The notes beneath the pieces are model-generated. The model made no database searches. It was given only the letters and a program-made list of their open reading frames with translations, and was not told where the DNA came from. A stretch of DNA of 64,000 bases from Prochlorococcus marinus XMU1405 (GTDB lineage Bacteria; Cyanobacteriota; Cyanobacteriia; PCC-6307; Cyanobiaceae). The stretch's first letter is position 1; each line of letters opens with the position of its first letter. The stretch is from contig NZ_JAAORF010000003.1 of NCBI RefSeq assembly GCF_017696275.1, positions 434,001-498,000 on the forward strand, read 5' to 3'. Of the stretch, positions 40,119 through 51,047 are shown piece by piece. A program made the position numbers and the translations under genes.

Positions 40119-40739
40119 TCAAGAGTAGAGCTGTTCAAGTGAGATTCCTCTCTCCCTTGAGGCAGATTTGTGTGTTCTTAATTGAGCAAGAGCTACCATA
40201 GCAGCTCTTGCATTATTTAAAGGGGTTTTACTACCTAATCTCTTAGCTAAGACATTTTTTATGCCCGCTAATTCTAAAACCGTTCTAATTGAACCACCAG
40301 CAATTACACCTGTACCAGGAGCAGCTGGTCTAATAAGTACATTAGCAGCACCATCTCTACCTTTAGATAAAGTTGGTATTGAATTGTTTGGAGTTAAGGG
40401 AACCCTAACAAGGTTCTTTTTACCATCTGAAACCCCCTTTCTCACCGCACCAATGACATCTCCCGCCTTACCAACTCCAACTCCAACTTGACCTTTCTCA
40501 TTACCTACAACAACAATTGCTCTAAAACTCATTTTTTTTCCACCTTTAACAGTTTTAGAAACACGTCTTATTTGAACGACTCTTTCTTGCCAATCAGAAT
40601 CTCTCTCTAGATTTTTTGAATCACCTCTTCTGTTTCTTTTTCGATCATTACGATTATTCTTTTTTTGTTCTACGGGCGTAGCTCCAGGAACATTATCGTT
40701 CTTGGATTGAATTTCTTGTTTTGTAGGAGTGTCAGTCAT
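40119..40739 (-). CDS. rpsE: 30S ribosomal protein S5
   Basis: 206 residues. A charged N-terminal extension (residues 1-45, Lys/Asn/Arg-rich) precedes the double-stranded RNA-binding fold [22 protein letters not shown], then [18 protein letters not shown] and the C-terminal domain. The long N-terminus is common in cyanobacteria. Spc operon, 17 bases after rplR. Confidence 0.98.
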   Translation of the reverse strand: MTDTPTKQEIQSKNDNVPGATPVEQKKNNRNDRKRNRRGDSKNLERDSDWQERVVQIRRVSKTVKGGKKMSFRAIVVVGNEKGQVGVGVGKAGDVIGAVRKGVSDGKKNLVRVPLTPNNSIPTLSKGRDGAANVLIRPAAPGTGVIAGGSIRTVLELAGIKNVLAKRLGSKTPLNNARAAMVALAQLRTHKSASRERGISLEQLYS

Positions 40740-40756
40740 AGTAAAAAAAATAAGAG

Positions 40757-41125
40757 TTAGAATTCTAGGCCAGCTTCACGAGCAGCATCTGCAAGTGCCT
40801 TTACTCTACCGTGATATAAATTACCTCCACGGTCAAAAATTACTTGCTTAATACCTTTTTTTATCGCTCTCTTTGCTAATAATTTTCCAACAATGGAAGA
40901 TGAATTACAATCAGAGGGTAATTTCTCAGATTTTTCTCTTAATTCTTTATCAACAGTTGAAGCTGAGCAAATAGTTGTTTGAGCGCTATCATCTATAACC
41001 TGAGCATAAATATGGTTATTAGAGCGAAAAACAGACAATCTTGGACGAGTTGCATCTCCAATTAAGAATCTTCTTAATCTTCTATGTCTTTTTTGAGTTT
41101 GTAATTTCCTGGAAAGTTTGGTCAT
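40757..41125 (-). CDS. rplR: 50S ribosomal protein L18
   Basis: 122 residues: [34 protein letters not shown] and [21 protein letters not shown]. Binds 5S rRNA together with L5. Spc operon, 14 bases after rplF. Confidence 0.98.
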   Translation of the reverse strand: MTKLSRKLQTQKRHRRLRRFLIGDATRPRLSVFRSNNHIYAQVIDDSAQTTICSASTVDKELREKSEKLPSDCNSSSIVGKLLAKRAIKKGIKQVIFDRGGNLYHGRVKALADAAREAGLEF

Positions 41126-41139
41126 TTTTTTAATTGGAA

Positions 41140-41679
41140 TTATTTTTTGCCAGATTTACCAGCTTTTCTGAGAATTCTCTCATCATGATATTTAATTCCT
41201 TTACCTTTATATGGTTCTGGAGGCCTAATTGATCTGATTTTTGCTGCTTCATTACCAACAATTTCCTTATCAATTCCAGATACAGTAACGTTTGTATTAC
41301 TCTCAACCTTGTATGTTATACCATCAGGGGGGATCATTTCTATAGGATGACTGTATCCTGCACTAACAACTAGATTTTTACCTTTTACTTGTGCTCTCGA
41401 TCCAACGCCTACAATTTCAAGTTTTTTTGAAAACCCTTGACTAACCCCTTCAACCATATTTGCAATTAAAGCTCTACATAAACCATGTCTTTGTCTTGAG
41501 AATATTTTGGTAGTAGTGGGACTTACGACAACAGTATTATCTTTTTTATCAAAACTAACACCTTCTGGCATCTTACGTTTTAACTCACCCTTAGGACCTT
41601 TAACTGTAACTATTAATCCATCAAAATCAACAGATACTTTATCTGGTATTAGTACTGGTGTTTTTCCAATTCTTGACAT
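41140..41679 (-). CDS. rplF: 50S ribosomal protein L6
   Basis: 179 residues with two homologous domains: [16 protein letters not shown] at the start, [19 protein letters not shown] in the middle and the signature [19 protein letters not shown] near the C-terminus. Spc operon, 12 bases after rpsH. Confidence 0.99.
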   Translation of the reverse strand: MSRIGKTPVLIPDKVSVDFDGLIVTVKGPKGELKRKMPEGVSFDKKDNTVVVSPTTTKIFSRQRHGLCRALIANMVEGVSQGFSKKLEIVGVGSRAQVKGKNLVVSAGYSHPIEMIPPDGITYKVESNTNVTVSGIDKEIVGNEAAKIRSIRPPEPYKGKGIKYHDERILRKAGKSGKK

Positions 41680-41691
41680 GATTAATCCTCC

Positions 41692-42093
41692 TTAATAAAC
41701 ATAGCAAAGTACTTCACCACCTATACCTTGCTTCCTAGCATCACGATCACTCATAACACCTTTGGAAGTAGATATAATAGCAACTCCGAGACCTCCTAGT
41801 ACTTTTGGTAAAGCTCTAGTATTTTTATAAATTCTCAAACCAGGTTTACTAACTCTTTGCATGGATCGAATAGTAGGGAATTTATTCTTGCCACTATATT
41901 TCAGACCAAGTATTATTTGTGACTTATAGCCTTCACCTTCTTCATTAATGTCAGAAATGAAACCCTCTTTTTGAAGCACTTTTGCAATACTTAGGGACAT
42001 TTTTGAACTTGGGATTGATGTGGTTGTATGCTTTTTTTGACTCGCATTTCTAATTCGAGTAAGCATATCTGAAATAGGATCGTGATTTGACAT
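41692..42093 (-). CDS. rpsH: 30S ribosomal protein S8
   Basis: 133 residues: [20 protein letters not shown] at the start and the C-terminal signature [20 protein letters not shown]. In E. coli S8 is the spc operon repressor; no target is evident here. Nine bases after rplE; no rpsN lies between, as is usual in cyanobacteria. Confidence 0.99.
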   Translation of the reverse strand: MSNHDPISDMLTRIRNASQKKHTTTSIPSSKMSLSIAKVLQKEGFISDINEEGEGYKSQIILGLKYSGKNKFPTIRSMQRVSKPGLRIYKNTRALPKVLGGLGVAIISTSKGVMSDRDARKQGIGGEVLCYVY

Positions 42094-42102
42094 GGTTTTA
42101 AT

Positions 42103-42642
42103 TTAATTCTTACTAAAAGGCATTCCTAACTCTTGCAAGAGAGCTTTACCCTCTTGATCTGATCTCGCACTAGTGACAATAGTTATATCCATACCTCTTA
42201 TTGAATCTATTTTATCAAAAGAGATTTCAGGAAAAATTAATTGCTCTTTCACTCCAAGGGTGTAATTCCCTCTCCCATCAAAACTTTTTGGATTAACTCC
42301 TCTAAAGTCTCTTATTCTTGGTAAAGCTAGATTTATAAATCTCTCTAAAAAGGAATACATCCTGTCACCTCTCAAAGTTACAGTACAACCAATTGGCATA
42401 CCCTCACGAATTTTAAAACCCGCGATAGCTTTTTTGGCCCTAGTTACTAGTGCCTTTTGCCCTGTAATTGTTGCCATTTCATTCAAGGAAGCCTCTAAAG
42501 CTTTTGAATTTGAAGCTGCCTCACCAAGACCTCTGTTAACGTTGACTTTGACAACTTTAGGTACTTGATGAATATTTTTAAGACCAAGTTCTTTTAAAAG
42601 TTTTGGTCTAATTGATTCTTTGTAGCGATTTTTTAGAGTCAT
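42103..42642 (-). CDS. rplE: 50S ribosomal protein L5
   Basis: 179 residues: [44 protein letters not shown]-type core and [20 protein letters not shown]. Contacts 5S rRNA and P-site tRNA. It follows rplX across a 74-base gap, the longest within the spc section. Confidence 0.98.
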   Translation of the reverse strand: MTLKNRYKESIRPKLLKELGLKNIHQVPKVVKVNVNRGLGEAASNSKALEASLNEMATITGQKALVTRAKKAIAGFKIREGMPIGCTVTLRGDRMYSFLERFINLALPRIRDFRGVNPKSFDGRGNYTLGVKEQLIFPEISFDKIDSIRGMDITIVTSARSDQEGKALLQELGMPFSKN

Positions 42643-42716
42643 AATTTTTTGTTAATTCTGGTCTTTGTCAGAATTGATAAATTAGAAAAAGTTTAAATCT
42701 GGTTTCTGATGAAAAA

Positions 42717-43070
42717 TTAATCAATTACTTCACCAGTTTTTTTCAGTCTTCTTTTCTTAACTCCCTCTTTATCAATAAAATATTCAATCTTACTTGTAAG
42801 ATTTTTTTCCTTTGAGAAGAACATTACATTTGATGCATGTAAAGATGCCTCCTCTGTAAGTATTCTTCCAGTTTCCCCTTCCTGAGTTGGTTTTACATGT
42901 TTAGTCCTAAGGTTAATTCCCTTTACAACCACTCTATTTTCAAGAGGGATAGTTTTTAAAACCTCTCCAGTTTTGCCCTTTTCCTTGCCGTTAATTACTT
43001 TTACTAAATCTCCAGTTTTGATTCTCATTTTTATTCTTTGGAAATTCTTTTGTTTTAATGAATCCAACAT
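42717..43070 (-). CDS. rplX: 50S ribosomal protein L24
   Basis: 117 residues with the KOW motif [19 protein letters not shown]. The ATG at 43070 follows the rplN stop without a gap (TAA-ATG) and gives an N-terminus of 14 residues before the more widely conserved [11 protein letters not shown] (ATG at 43028). The longer form fits relatives as I remember them and the tight coupling, but the start is not certain. Confidence 0.95.
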   Translation of the reverse strand: MLDSLKQKNFQRIKMRIKTGDLVKVINGKEKGKTGEVLKTIPLENRVVVKGINLRTKHVKPTQEGETGRILTEEASLHASNVMFFSKEKNLTSKIEYFIDKEGVKKRRLKKTGEVID

Positions 43071-43436
43071 TTAAATAACCTCCGGAGCAAGAGAAACAAT
43101 TTTTGTATAATTTTTATCCCGCAGTTCTCTGGCTACAGGACCAAAAACTCTAGTACCTTTTGGATTCTTATCCTCATTAATCAAAACAGCAGCATTATCA
43201 TCAAATCTGATTGAATTACCAGTATTTCTTCTTAATGTTGCTTTTGTTCTAACGATGACGGCTTTCACAACTTCAGATTTCTTAACTCCCATATTCGGAA
43301 GAGCATCTTTAACAGTTGCTACAATTACATCCCCAACATGTGCGTATCTTCTATTAGAACCTAAGACCCTAATACATTGGAGTCTTTTCGCTCCGCTATT
43401 ATCAGCAACTGTTAAATAGGTTTCTTGTTGAATCAT
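43071..43436 (-). CDS. rplN: 50S ribosomal protein L14
   Basis: 121 residues: [43 protein letters not shown]-type centre and [22 protein letters not shown]. Its ATG overlaps the rpsQ stop by four bases, and a good AAGGAGG ribosome-binding site lies within the rpsQ 3' end. Confidence 0.99.
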
Positions 43437-43699
43437 TTTTTAACCTCCTTAGCCTGGCTTGTTTTATTCAGAATCTCTTCAATTGCCCATCTTTTATGAG
43501 CGCTAAGCGGTCTAGTTTCTCTTATTTTAACTCGATCGCCTAAAACACATGTATTTTCTGGATCATGCGCCTTATATCTCGTAGTTCTACTTACAATTTT
43601 TTTATAAGTGGGGTGTGGATATCTATTAATAACAGCAACAACAACTGTTTTATCCATTTTGTCGCTGACAACAGTACCAATTCTTTCTTTAAGTGCCAT
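43433..43699 (-). CDS. rpsQ: 30S ribosomal protein S17
   Basis: 88 residues: [40 protein letters not shown] and [14 protein letters not shown]. Binds 16S rRNA early in assembly. Nine bases after rpmC. Confidence 0.98.
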
Positions 43700-43708
43700 A
43701 ACTAATAA

Positions 43709-43927
43709 TTAATCAGAAGTAGTTTTAGAAGCAGATTGACTCTTACTAAGAGTTAGTAATTGCGCAACTTGTTTCTTGATAATTTTAAATTTATGAGTTT
43801 CATTTAGCTGTCTTGTAGCTTGCTTGAATCTCAAATCAAAAAGATCTTTTCGCAATTGGTCAATCTTTTCGGTAATTTGATCAGAATTTAATTTTTTAAA
43901 TTCTTTTAGAGACTCTGTGTTTTTCAT
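43709..43927 (-). CDS. rpmC: 50S ribosomal protein L29
   Basis: 72 residues, two-helix protein at the tunnel exit near the signal-recognition particle site. Signature [21 protein letters not shown]. Overlaps the rplP stop by four bases; the rplP 3' end encodes Glu-Glu-Glu-Val through a GAGGAGG-like ribosome-binding site. Confidence 0.97.
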   Translation of the reverse strand: MKNTESLKEFKKLNSDQITEKIDQLRKDLFDLRFKQATRQLNETHKFKIIKKQVAQLLTLSKSQSASKTTSD

Positions 43928-44406
43928 TGTTTAACCTCCTCTTCAGATTTTTTACTATTTTTTGTATTTTCTTGGGAGAAATTTTCTAGATTTTTATCAA
44001 TGGAGATAAATTTAGTTTTTACAGGAAGTTTGTATTGAGCCAGACGCATAGCTTCCTTTGCAATTTCCTCAGTGATATCCTCACCACCCATTTCAAAAAG
44101 TATTCTTCCAGGTTTTACAACTGCGACCCAAAACTCTGGATTACCTTTACCAGAGCCCATTCTGGTTTCGGCAGGTCTCATGGTTACGGGTTTATCAGGA
44201 AATATTCTGATCCAGATTTGACCACCACGTTTGATATATCTGGTCATAGCTCTTCTGCTTGCTTCAATCTGACGTGCAGTTACCCAGCCACAGTCTTGAG
44301 CTTGGAGAGCAAATTGACCGAATGCAATAGTATTACCTTTTGAGGCTACACCCCTCATTCTGCCTCTATGTTGTTTACGGAATTTAGTACGTTTTGGACT
44401 AAGCAT
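43924..44406 (-). CDS. rplP: 50S ribosomal protein L16
   Basis: 160 residues: [19 protein letters not shown] at the start, [19 protein letters not shown], and [21 protein letters not shown]. The C-terminus is about 20 residues longer than in E. coli, with a Lys/Glu/Ser-rich tail. S10 operon. Confidence 0.98.
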   Translation of the reverse strand: MLSPKRTKFRKQHRGRMRGVASKGNTIAFGQFALQAQDCGWVTARQIEASRRAMTRYIKRGGQIWIRIFPDKPVTMRPAETRMGSGKGNPEFWVAVVKPGRILFEMGGEDITEEIAKEAMRLAQYKLPVKTKFISIDKNLENFSQENTKNSKKSEEEVKQ

Positions 44407-44417
44407 TTTTATACCTC

Positions 44418-45149
44418 CTATGAATTCTCATTTGAACGATCCTCAAATTGCTGAGGTCTTCTACTAGCTTTCCTCTTAGGGCTCGCACCCACAGGGATAG
44501 TTTGTTCTTCTTTAGGTAGAACTTCACCTTTGAAAACCCAAACTTTAATACCTAGAACACCGTAAGTTGTATTAGCTTCACGTGTTGCATAATCAATTTC
44601 AGCTCTCAATGTATGTAATGGAACTCTACCTTCTCTAGTCCATTCAGTTCTAGCTATTTCAGCACCATTCAACCTTCCCCCTACTTGAATTTTAAGACCT
44701 AAAACTCCAGCCCTTTGAGCCCTTTGTAAGGCCATCCTTATAGTTCTTCTAAAGGCGACTCTTTTTTCAAGTTGTTGCGCAATATATTCTGCTAGTAAAA
44801 AAGCATCAGCATCTACGCGTTCAACTTCTACAACGTTTATTCTAACTTGCCTTGTTCTATCCCCTATAGTTTTTTGAATACCAGATCTTAATTCTTCAAT
44901 CCCACTTCCTTGTCTTCCAACTATAACTCCTGGTCTTGCTGTTTTTAATTCAAGTTCCAGTTGGTCAGCTTTTCTAGCTATTAAAACATCGCTAATTCCT
45001 GCTGCCCCATATTTTTTTTGAATGAAAGTACGAATTTTAAAATCTTCTTGAAGAAGAATTGGATATGTTTTAGAAGTAGCAAACCACTTAGAGCGATGCT
45101 CTTGTGTAATTCCTAATCTTAGTCCAGAAGGATGTATTTTATGTCCCAT
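44418..45149 (-). CDS. rpsC: 30S ribosomal protein S3
   Basis: 243 residues: [20 protein letters not shown], the KH domain with [20 protein letters not shown] and the C-terminal [27 protein letters not shown]-type region. Its ATG overlaps the rplV stop by one base. S10 operon. Confidence 0.99.
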   Translation of the reverse strand: MGHKIHPSGLRLGITQEHRSKWFATSKTYPILLQEDFKIRTFIQKKYGAAGISDVLIARKADQLELELKTARPGVIVGRQGSGIEELRSGIQKTIGDRTRQVRINVVEVERVDADAFLLAEYIAQQLEKRVAFRRTIRMALQRAQRAGVLGLKIQVGGRLNGAEIARTEWTREGRVPLHTLRAEIDYATREANTTYGVLGIKVWVFKGEVLPKEEQTIPVGASPKRKASRRPQQFEDRSNENS

Positions 45150-45535
45150 TAGTTTTGTACCTCCGCATTAGTTTGAGTAGGAGCAGATTCAACAGAAATA
45201 CTGATGTGGCAAGTCTGTTTTTTAATTGAAAAAGCTCGACCTTGAGCTCTGGGCCTATACCTTTTCATTACTGGACCACTATTAGCCCATGCTGAGGAAA
45301 TAACTAAGGTGGATGGATCCATTCCAAGGTTATGTTCTGCATTGGCAACCGCAGATCTTAGAACTTTGGTGATGGGGTCTGTAGATCTGTAAGGCATAAA
45401 CTCCAACATAATCAATGCATCTCTGTAAGACCTGCCCCTTATCTGATCCAAAACTCTTCTCACTTTAGAGGCTGATCCGCGAACGTAATTCCCATGAGCA
45501 ATTGCTGTTTTTGTTGTTTCAGGTGTTTTTGTCAT
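45149..45535 (-). CDS. rplV: 50S ribosomal protein L22
   Basis: 128 residues; hairpin loop and core [20 protein letters not shown], plus [22 protein letters not shown] at the tunnel wall. Overlaps the rpsS stop by four bases. S10 operon. Confidence 0.98.
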   Translation of the reverse strand: MTKTPETTKTAIAHGNYVRGSASKVRRVLDQIRGRSYRDALIMLEFMPYRSTDPITKVLRSAVANAEHNLGMDPSTLVISSAWANSGPVMKRYRPRAQGRAFSIKKQTCHISISVESAPTQTNAEVQN

Positions 45536-45810
45536 GATTTTGCTCCTTTCTTATCTCTTATATGACCTCGGTAAGTGCGTGTAGGAGCAAATTCACCAAG
45601 TTTATGACCAATCATTTGTTCAGTAATAAATACTGGTATGTGAGTCTTGCCGTTATGTACGGCGATTGTGTGACCAATCATTAAAGGTAAAATCGTAGAG
45701 GATCTTGACCAAGTTTTGATAACAGACTTGTCATTATCAGCATTTTGTTTTTCTACCTTCTTGAGCAGGCTGTCTGCTATAAAAGGTCCTTTTTTTAGTG
45801 AACGTCCCAT
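45532..45810 (-). CDS. rpsS: 30S ribosomal protein S19
   Basis: 92 residues from ATG at 45810, [20 protein letters not shown], the universal S19 start. The frame runs open another 31 codons upstream into rplB, but that extension is not homologous. [21 protein letters not shown] and [15 protein letters not shown] follow. S10 operon, 37 bases after rplB. Confidence 0.98.
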   Translation of the reverse strand: MGRSLKKGPFIADSLLKKVEKQNADNDKSVIKTWSRSSTILPLMIGHTIAVHNGKTHIPVFITEQMIGHKLGEFAPTRTYRGHIRDKKGAKS

Positions 45811-45847
45811 GATTATGTAATAGAAATTGAAATAATAAATGAAGTAA

Positions 45848-46711
45848 TCAAGAGTCTCTTCCTCCTCTACTCCTCTTAGAAACGCGACGGCGTCTTCGAA
45901 CAACTAATTTATTACTTGGTTTGTTCTTTTTACGTGTCTTTAATCCAAGAGCTGGTTTACCCCATGGAGTAACTGGTCCTGCTCTACCAATTGGGGCTTT
46001 TCCCTCTCCTCCTCCATGTGGATGATCACATGGGTTCATTACACTACCTCTTACTTGAGGCCTTCTTCCAAGCCATCTTCTTCTTCCTGCTTTACCTAAG
46101 CTAGTGTTTCTTATTTCAGAATTACCAACTTCACCAAGAGTTGCGTAGCATTCTTTTCTTACAAGTCTTACCTCGGTCGATGGAAGTTTTAAAGCAACAT
46201 AATCTCCCTCTTTTGCCATAACTTGAGCACTAGCTCCTGCGGATCTAACCATCTGAGCACCCCTACCTGCATATAACTCAACACAATGAACACTAGATCC
46301 TAATGGCATAACAGAAAGTGGCATTGCATTACCATCTTCAATTGGAACACTGTCTCCAGATATGACATTTTGTCCGACTTTTACTCCTGCTGGAGCGATA
46401 ATATATCTTTTTTCCCCATCTTCGTAGAATAAAAGTGCCAGCCTTGCATTTCTATGAGGATCGTAGTGTATAGCTGCAACTTTAGCGTTGATGTCTCTTT
46501 TATCTCTTCTGAAATCTACTAATCTATATTGCCTTTTGTGACCACCTCCACGATGACGACAAGTGATAACTCCACGATTATTCCTGCCTTTAACTCTATG
46601 TTTTGAAACAATTAGTGATCTTTCGGGTTTAGCACTTGTTATTTCACTAAAGTCAGTAACTACTCTCTGCCTAGTACCAGGTGTATAAGGTTTAAATTTA
46701 CGGATTGCCAT
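45848..46711 (-). CDS. rplB: 50S ribosomal protein L2
   Basis: 287 residues: [20 protein letters not shown] at the start, [16 protein letters not shown], and the C-terminal [20 protein letters not shown] with the conserved His near the peptidyl-transferase centre. S10 operon, 12 bases after rplW. Confidence 0.99.
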   Translation of the reverse strand: MAIRKFKPYTPGTRQRVVTDFSEITSAKPERSLIVSKHRVKGRNNRGVITCRHRGGGHKRQYRLVDFRRDKRDINAKVAAIHYDPHRNARLALLFYEDGEKRYIIAPAGVKVGQNVISGDSVPIEDGNAMPLSVMPLGSSVHCVELYAGRGAQMVRSAGASAQVMAKEGDYVALKLPSTEVRLVRKECYATLGEVGNSEIRNTSLGKAGRRRWLGRRPQVRGSVMNPCDHPHGGGEGKAPIGRAGPVTPWGKPALGLKTRKKNKPSNKLVVRRRRRVSKRSRGGRDS

Positions 46712-46723
46712 GATTAAAACTCC

Positions 46724-47026
46724 TTAAGATTCTGGAAATAGTTGGATTTTGTCTCCTTCAGCAAGACGCACAATTGCCTTCTTGACCTGAGAACGTTTAC
46801 CGGAAAATTTCCCGACTCTTCTTGTTCTTCTTGGTGGATTCATAGTGTTAACTCCTATGACTTTAACACTGAATAAGGCTTCAACAGCTGCCTTTATTTG
46901 TGGTTTTGCCGCTCTATGATCTACTTCAAAAGTATATTGGTTAAGATCCAGCGCATTTGTTGCTTTCTCAGTAATAACTGGCTTTCTTATTACATCGGCT
47001 AAACGAGAATCGAATAATTTACTCAT
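46724..47026 (-). CDS. rplW: 50S ribosomal protein L23
   Basis: 100 residues: [21 protein letters not shown] and [21 protein letters not shown]. Docking site for trigger factor and SRP at the tunnel exit. Overlaps the rplD stop by four bases. Confidence 0.98.
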   Translation of the reverse strand: MSKLFDSRLADVIRKPVITEKATNALDLNQYTFEVDHRAAKPQIKAAVEALFSVKVIGVNTMNPPRRTRRVGKFSGKRSQVKKAIVRLAEGDKIQLFPES

Positions 47027-47655
47027 GATGCATAAACCTCCTGAATTTTATCTATCGCTGATTGCCCAATGACCAATTTATTAGCATTGAGAATATCAAA
47101 TACATTTAATTGATCGGCGGCAATTAATTTTACTTTTTCAATATTGTTGATGGATTTTTTTATAACATCGGACGGACTATCAAGAATAACCAAAACTTTT
47201 TCAGTTTTTTGTATACCTAATCGAGCAAGGCCATTGATGATATCACTTGTTTTAGGCTGCTTTAAAGTAGATCCAAAATCTTCAACGGCCTTCATATCAG
47301 ATACTCTAGACATAAGTGCAGTTCTAAGAGCTAACCTACGTTCCTTACGATTCATATCAAGATTGTAAGAACGTGGCTTCGGTCCAAAAATAATTCCGCC
47401 ACCAGGTCTTAAGGGTGTCCTTATTGATCCTTGACGGGCTCTTCCTGTACCTTTCTGTTTATATGGCTTTCTACCACCCCCACGCACTTCAGATCTTGTC
47501 AAAGTTGATGCTGTCCCCTGTCTTTTATTTGCTAGCTGCCTAAGGACTGCTCTATGTATTAAGTCTGCCGAAGAAGTTTCTTTAGCAACTGCTAAATCAA
47601 GAGAAACTTTGCCAGATTTTTTACCATCCCACTTAAGAGTTTCAAGTGTTGTCAT
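47023..47655 (-). CDS. rplD: 50S ribosomal protein L4
   Basis: 210 residues. The extended tunnel loop is [20 protein letters not shown] followed by [20 protein letters not shown]. Its start overlaps the rplC stop by four bases, with an AGGAGGTG ribosome-binding site inside the rplC 3' end. In E. coli L4 also autoregulates the S10 operon; not testable here. Confidence 0.98.
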   Translation of the reverse strand: MTTLETLKWDGKKSGKVSLDLAVAKETSSADLIHRAVLRQLANKRQGTASTLTRSEVRGGGRKPYKQKGTGRARQGSIRTPLRPGGGIIFGPKPRSYNLDMNRKERRLALRTALMSRVSDMKAVEDFGSTLKQPKTSDIINGLARLGIQKTEKVLVILDSPSDVIKKSINNIEKVKLIAADQLNVFDILNANKLVIGQSAIDKIQEVYAS

Positions 47656-48305
47656 GATTTTTCACCTCCTTTTTTGCCTACAACATTATTTGGCTTAATG
47701 TTTATTATTGAGCCTGGCTTGCCTGGGACAGAACCCTTTACTACAAGCAAATTTTTCTGATCATCAACTTTTAGCACTAACAAACCTTTAGTTGTAATCT
47801 GTTTTCCTCCATATCTTCCTGCCATTCTTTTTCCAGGATAAATTCTACCTGGAGTTGTTCCTGCTCCTGTAGATCCAGGTGCTCTATGATTTTTTGAACC
47901 ATGACTCATAGGACCTCTGCTAAAACCATGTCTTTTCTGGTAACCAGCAAAACCTCTTCCCATAGATTTGCCACTGATATCAACTTTTTGACCAACTTCA
48001 AAGTTTTTTACAGTTATTTGATTTCCGATTTCATAAGATGAAGTTTCTTCAACCCTATATTCTTTCAAATGCTTTAAAAGTTCTTTACCTGATTTCAACA
48101 AATGTCCTTTTTCAGGCTTACTTATATGCTTATCTTTGGACAAGCCATAACCTATTTGAACGGCAGTATAACCATCCAAAGCGTTTGTTTTCAATTGAGT
48201 AATACGGCAAGGACCAGCCTCAATAAGAGTAACTGGCACCGAATTACCTTTCTCGTCGAAAAGTTGGGACATGCCCAATTTCTTTCCTAAAATTCCTATA
48301 GACAT
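47652..48305 (-). CDS. rplC: 50S ribosomal protein L3
   Basis: 217 residues: [20 protein letters not shown], the [20 protein letters not shown] loop and [21 protein letters not shown]. First gene of the S10 operon, since rpsJ is in the str operon. Its promoter must lie in the 279-base spacer shared with ndhN. Confidence 0.99.
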   Translation of the reverse strand: MSIGILGKKLGMSQLFDEKGNSVPVTLIEAGPCRITQLKTNALDGYTAVQIGYGLSKDKHISKPEKGHLLKSGKELLKHLKEYRVEETSSYEIGNQITVKNFEVGQKVDISGKSMGRGFAGYQKRHGFSRGPMSHGSKNHRAPGSTGAGTTPGRIYPGKRMAGRYGGKQITTKGLLVLKVDDQKNLLVVKGSVPGKPGSIINIKPNNVVGKKGGEKS

Positions 48306-48584
48306 AAGACTAAATTAGGCTAGCTCATAATGATTTTTAAATTATCTAAACCCTTCAATTATTAGGGTGTAGTTAATAAAAAACAATTAATAAGGTTGAG
48401 ACTTATCTGATAATCTAGATAGTTTCTCTTGGGATAAACCCACCTGTGTTTTTTAACGAAACGCTAAAAAATGTGAAATTTTACAGAGGCTCGGCTAGCT
48501 TGCGAGCTTAAAAATTCACTGAGTTACAATTGTACATCATCAAGTACCATAAAATAAAATAAAATAGACATAAAGGAAATTTTT
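48306..48584. promoter_or_regulatory. Divergent promoter region, S10 operon / ndhN
   Basis: 279 bases separating the divergent rplC and ndhN starts, so it carries the promoter of the long ribosomal cluster and that of ndhN. A 7-bp stem (AGGCTCG/CGAGCTT, 48487-48509, nine-base loop, one G-T pair) lies nearer ndhN. No T-run follows on either strand. No coding frame was recognised. Confidence 0.45.
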
Positions 48585-49061
48585 ATGCCATTACTTCTCA
48601 CAGGGAAAAAGTTTCATAACGATTTAAAAACTAACAAATGTCTTGCAATCTTTGCTCCTCTTGAAGGTGGTTATGAGACTCGTCTTTTGAGGAGAATGAG
48701 GGCCAAGGGCTTTAAAACTTTTATAACCTCAGCAAGAGGGCTTGGAGATCCAGAAGTCTTCTTGCTCAAATTGCATGGCGTTAGGCCACCGCACCTTGGT
48801 CATCAAAGCGTAGGAAGAAATGGAGCACTCGGGGAAGTTCAACAAGTTATCCCTCAAGCTTCTGAGTTATTTAATGAAAATGATAAAAATAAATTACTTT
48901 GGTTATTGGAAGGTCAAGTTCTTTCTCAATCTGAATTAGAGAGCTTAATAGAGATTTGCACTAACGATAATAAACTAACGATAGTTGTCGAAATGGGGGG
49001 TTCAAGAAAACTTGAATGGAAGCCGTTAAGTAATTATATTTTAGATGAATTTGAAAGTTAA
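48585..49061 (+). CDS. ndhN: NAD(P)H-quinone oxidoreductase subunit N
   Basis: 158-residue cyanobacterial and plastid-specific subunit of the NDH-1 complex peripheral arm, used in cyclic electron flow and respiration. Typical segments are [40 protein letters not shown] and [20 protein letters not shown]. ldpA begins five bases after its stop, so the two are surely cotranscribed. Confidence 0.96.
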   Translation: MPLLLTGKKFHNDLKTNKCLAIFAPLEGGYETRLLRRMRAKGFKTFITSARGLGDPEVFLLKLHGVRPPHLGHQSVGRNGALGEVQQVIPQASELFNENDKNKLLWLLEGQVLSQSELESLIEICTNDNKLTIVVEMGGSRKLEWKPLSNYILDEFES

Positions 49062-49066
49062 ATTGT

Positions 49067-50074
49067 TTGATTACAACTAAGAATAAAAAAGATAAATGGA
49101 TTAAATTAATTTGTGGTGCCAGTAATGAAGATATTGTTGCCATAGAAGATTTATGTGCAATTTATACTGCTGCTGGTGTCGACTACATAGATGTTGCTGC
49201 AGAAGAATCTATAGTCCACGCAGCCAAAAAAGGAATCGAGTGGGCAAAAAAAGTCTTTAAAAACTCCCCTGGATTAATGATAAGCATTAGTGATGGAAAT
49301 GATATCCACTTTCGTAAAGCAAAATTCGATCCATTGAAATGTCCCCCTAAGTGTCCAAGACCATGTGAAAAAGTATGTCCCACCTTTGCAATTGATAATT
49401 CTGGGATCAAAAAGAGTAAATGTTTTGGATGTGGAAGATGTTTGAGTAGCTGTCCCCTAAATCTAATTAGTGAATATGAATATAATTTGTCAAAAGATGA
49501 TTTAGGATCAACACTTCAGAAAATAAAACCTAATGCAGTAGAAATTCATACAGAAATAAATCGTCTAGATTCTTTTGCAAAAGTTGTCAGTATTCTTAAA
49601 AGTTCAGAAAAGAAATTAGACAAGATATCTATCAGTTGTGGATTAAATCAATCTTTCAAACAATCACAAGAGCCCGAAGATCTTTTGAAAGCTCTTTGGG
49701 AAAGATATGAAATTCTTAAAAAACTTGATATTCCCCTTATTTGGCAGCTAGATGGAAGGCCAATGTCTGGAGATCTTGCTCCTTCAACAAGTAGAGATGC
49801 TGTTAAGTTGTTTGAAAAAATCGGTTCAGATCTTCCACCTGGATTAATTCAATTAGCAGGAGGAACCAATGAAAAAACTCACGAATTTTTGAATTCAAAC
49901 AATCTCCCAGACGGAATAGCATTTGGAAGTGCTGCAAGAAAAATTATGCAGCCCTTTATTGAATTTGCTCACAAAAATAACAAAAAACTTTATGAGTATC
50001 CTGAGAGAATGGCTTTAGCGATCAAAAAAGCTAAGAAATTTCTAGAGCCATGGAAATCGAGCTCATTCAAATAA
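49067..50074 (+). CDS. ldpA: Light-dependent period protein LdpA (iron-sulfur)
   Basis: 335 residues resembling LdpA, the redox-sensing input protein of the cyanobacterial clock. A ferredoxin-like cysteine-rich region at about residues 88-140 (CPPKCPRPCEKVCPTF and KCFGCGRCLSSCPL) would hold two [4Fe-4S] clusters. The flanking parts resemble a TIM-barrel-like fold. Start is TTG at 49067, just after ndhN; another TTG at 49063 is out of frame. Coupling to an NDH-1 subunit suits a role in sensing electron-transport state. Confidence 0.9.
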   Translation: MITTKNKKDKWIKLICGASNEDIVAIEDLCAIYTAAGVDYIDVAAEESIVHAAKKGIEWAKKVFKNSPGLMISISDGNDIHFRKAKFDPLKCPPKCPRPCEKVCPTFAIDNSGIKKSKCFGCGRCLSSCPLNLISEYEYNLSKDDLGSTLQKIKPNAVEIHTEINRLDSFAKVVSILKSSEKKLDKISISCGLNQSFKQSQEPEDLLKALWERYEILKKLDIPLIWQLDGRPMSGDLAPSTSRDAVKLFEKIGSDLPPGLIQLAGGTNEKTHEFLNSNNLPDGIAFGSAARKIMQPFIEFAHKNNKKLYEYPERMALAIKKAKKFLEPWKSSSFK

Positions 50075-50168
50075 TATTTTTATTTTTCAAAACTAGCACC
50101 ATGTTTATAAAAACTTTGTATTTTTTGGATAGAAAAAAATCTTTTCATGTATTAAAATAAAAAATCAA

Positions 50169-50240
50169 TGGGCCGTCGCCAAGTGGTAAGGCATCGGGTT
50201 TTGGTCTCGACATTCCTAGGTTCGAATCCTAGCGGCCCAG
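50169..50240 (+). tRNA. tRNA-Gln (anticodon TTG)
   Basis: 72 bases with acceptor stem TGGGCCG/CGGCCCA, discriminator G, anticodon arm TCGGG-TTTTGGT-CTCGA (anticodon TTG, reading CAA and CAG) and T-loop GGTTCGAATCC. CCA is not encoded. It lies 16 bases before the HAD gene. Confidence 0.97.
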
Positions 50241-50256
50241 TTCTAATATTCAATAG

Positions 50257-51033
50257 GTGTCTTCTCAAAAAATATTTCTATTTGATTTCGATGGAGTAAT
50301 AGTAGATGGAATGCAAGAATATTGGCATAGTTCCTTATTGGCCTGTGAAAAATATTTAAATTCACCGTGCATCTCTGTTGATCAAAAACTTTATAAAAGA
50401 GTACCAAATTCTTTCAAAGAAATAAGGCCATGGGTTAAATATGGTTGGGAAATGATTCTAATTGTTCACGAAATTATAAAAACAGAAAATCCTTTAAAAA
50501 TTGATAATAAAGATGATTTCATTAATAATTATCATCAAAATTGCCAGAGGATATTAAGTGAAAATTCCTGGATTGCCGAAGATTTACAAAAAATGTTAGA
50601 TCACTCGCGCAAGTACCAAATTGATAAAGATTTTAAATCATGGGTAGATTTACATAATCCTTTTTTTGAAATTATTATTTTTATGAAAGAATTAAGGAAA
50701 AGAGAAATAAAAACTGGAGTTATAACAACTAAAGGTAAAATATTTGCAGAAAAAATTCTTAAACAATTTAATATTTTTCCAGAATTTATTTTTGGTTATG
50801 AATCCGGATCAAAAGTGAAAATAGCTGAGAAACTTGCAAAAACTTATGAAATTTTAGGCTTTATAGAAGATAGAAAAAAAACTCTAATAGATATTAAACA
50901 AAATTCAGAAACTTCTCACATTCCATGCTTCCTAGCTGATTGGGGATATTTGAAAGGATCAGATAAGTATTCTTTAAGTAATGAAATCAAATTATTAAAA
51001 TTAAGTGACCTTGAGGAATTAGTTGCAATTTAA
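50257..51033 (+). CDS. HAD-superfamily hydrolase
   Basis: 258-residue haloacid-dehalogenase-type phosphatase. Motif I is LFDFDGVIVDG, motif II the TGVITTKG region, and motif III/IV Lys in GYESGSKVKIAEK followed by GFIEDRKKTLID. A large helical cap lies between residues 20 and 140. Start is GTG at 50257, 16 bases after tRNA-Gln. The substrate is unknown; relatives are phosphoglycolate- or nucleotidase-like. Not the same subfamily as the HAD gene at 27.3 kb. Confidence 0.82.
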   Translation: MSSQKIFLFDFDGVIVDGMQEYWHSSLLACEKYLNSPCISVDQKLYKRVPNSFKEIRPWVKYGWEMILIVHEIIKTENPLKIDNKDDFINNYHQNCQRILSENSWIAEDLQKMLDHSRKYQIDKDFKSWVDLHNPFFEIIIFMKELRKREIKTGVITTKGKIFAEKILKQFNIFPEFIFGYESGSKVKIAEKLAKTYEILGFIEDRKKTLIDIKQNSETSHIPCFLADWGYLKGSDKYSLSNEIKLLKLSDLEELVAI

Positions 51034-51047
51034 AGATAATAAGTTAG

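Noticed and set aside
44035-44343. 102-residue plus-strand frame opposite rplP
   Set aside because: Exact antisense of a conserved ribosomal protein gene; translation has no recognisable motif.
45811-45903. N-terminal extension of the rpsS frame
   Set aside because: It translates rplB sequence in another frame; S19 always starts at [10 protein letters not shown].
48487-48509. Stem-loop as terminator of an upstream unit
   Set aside because: It lies between two divergent genes and has no T-run on either strand.
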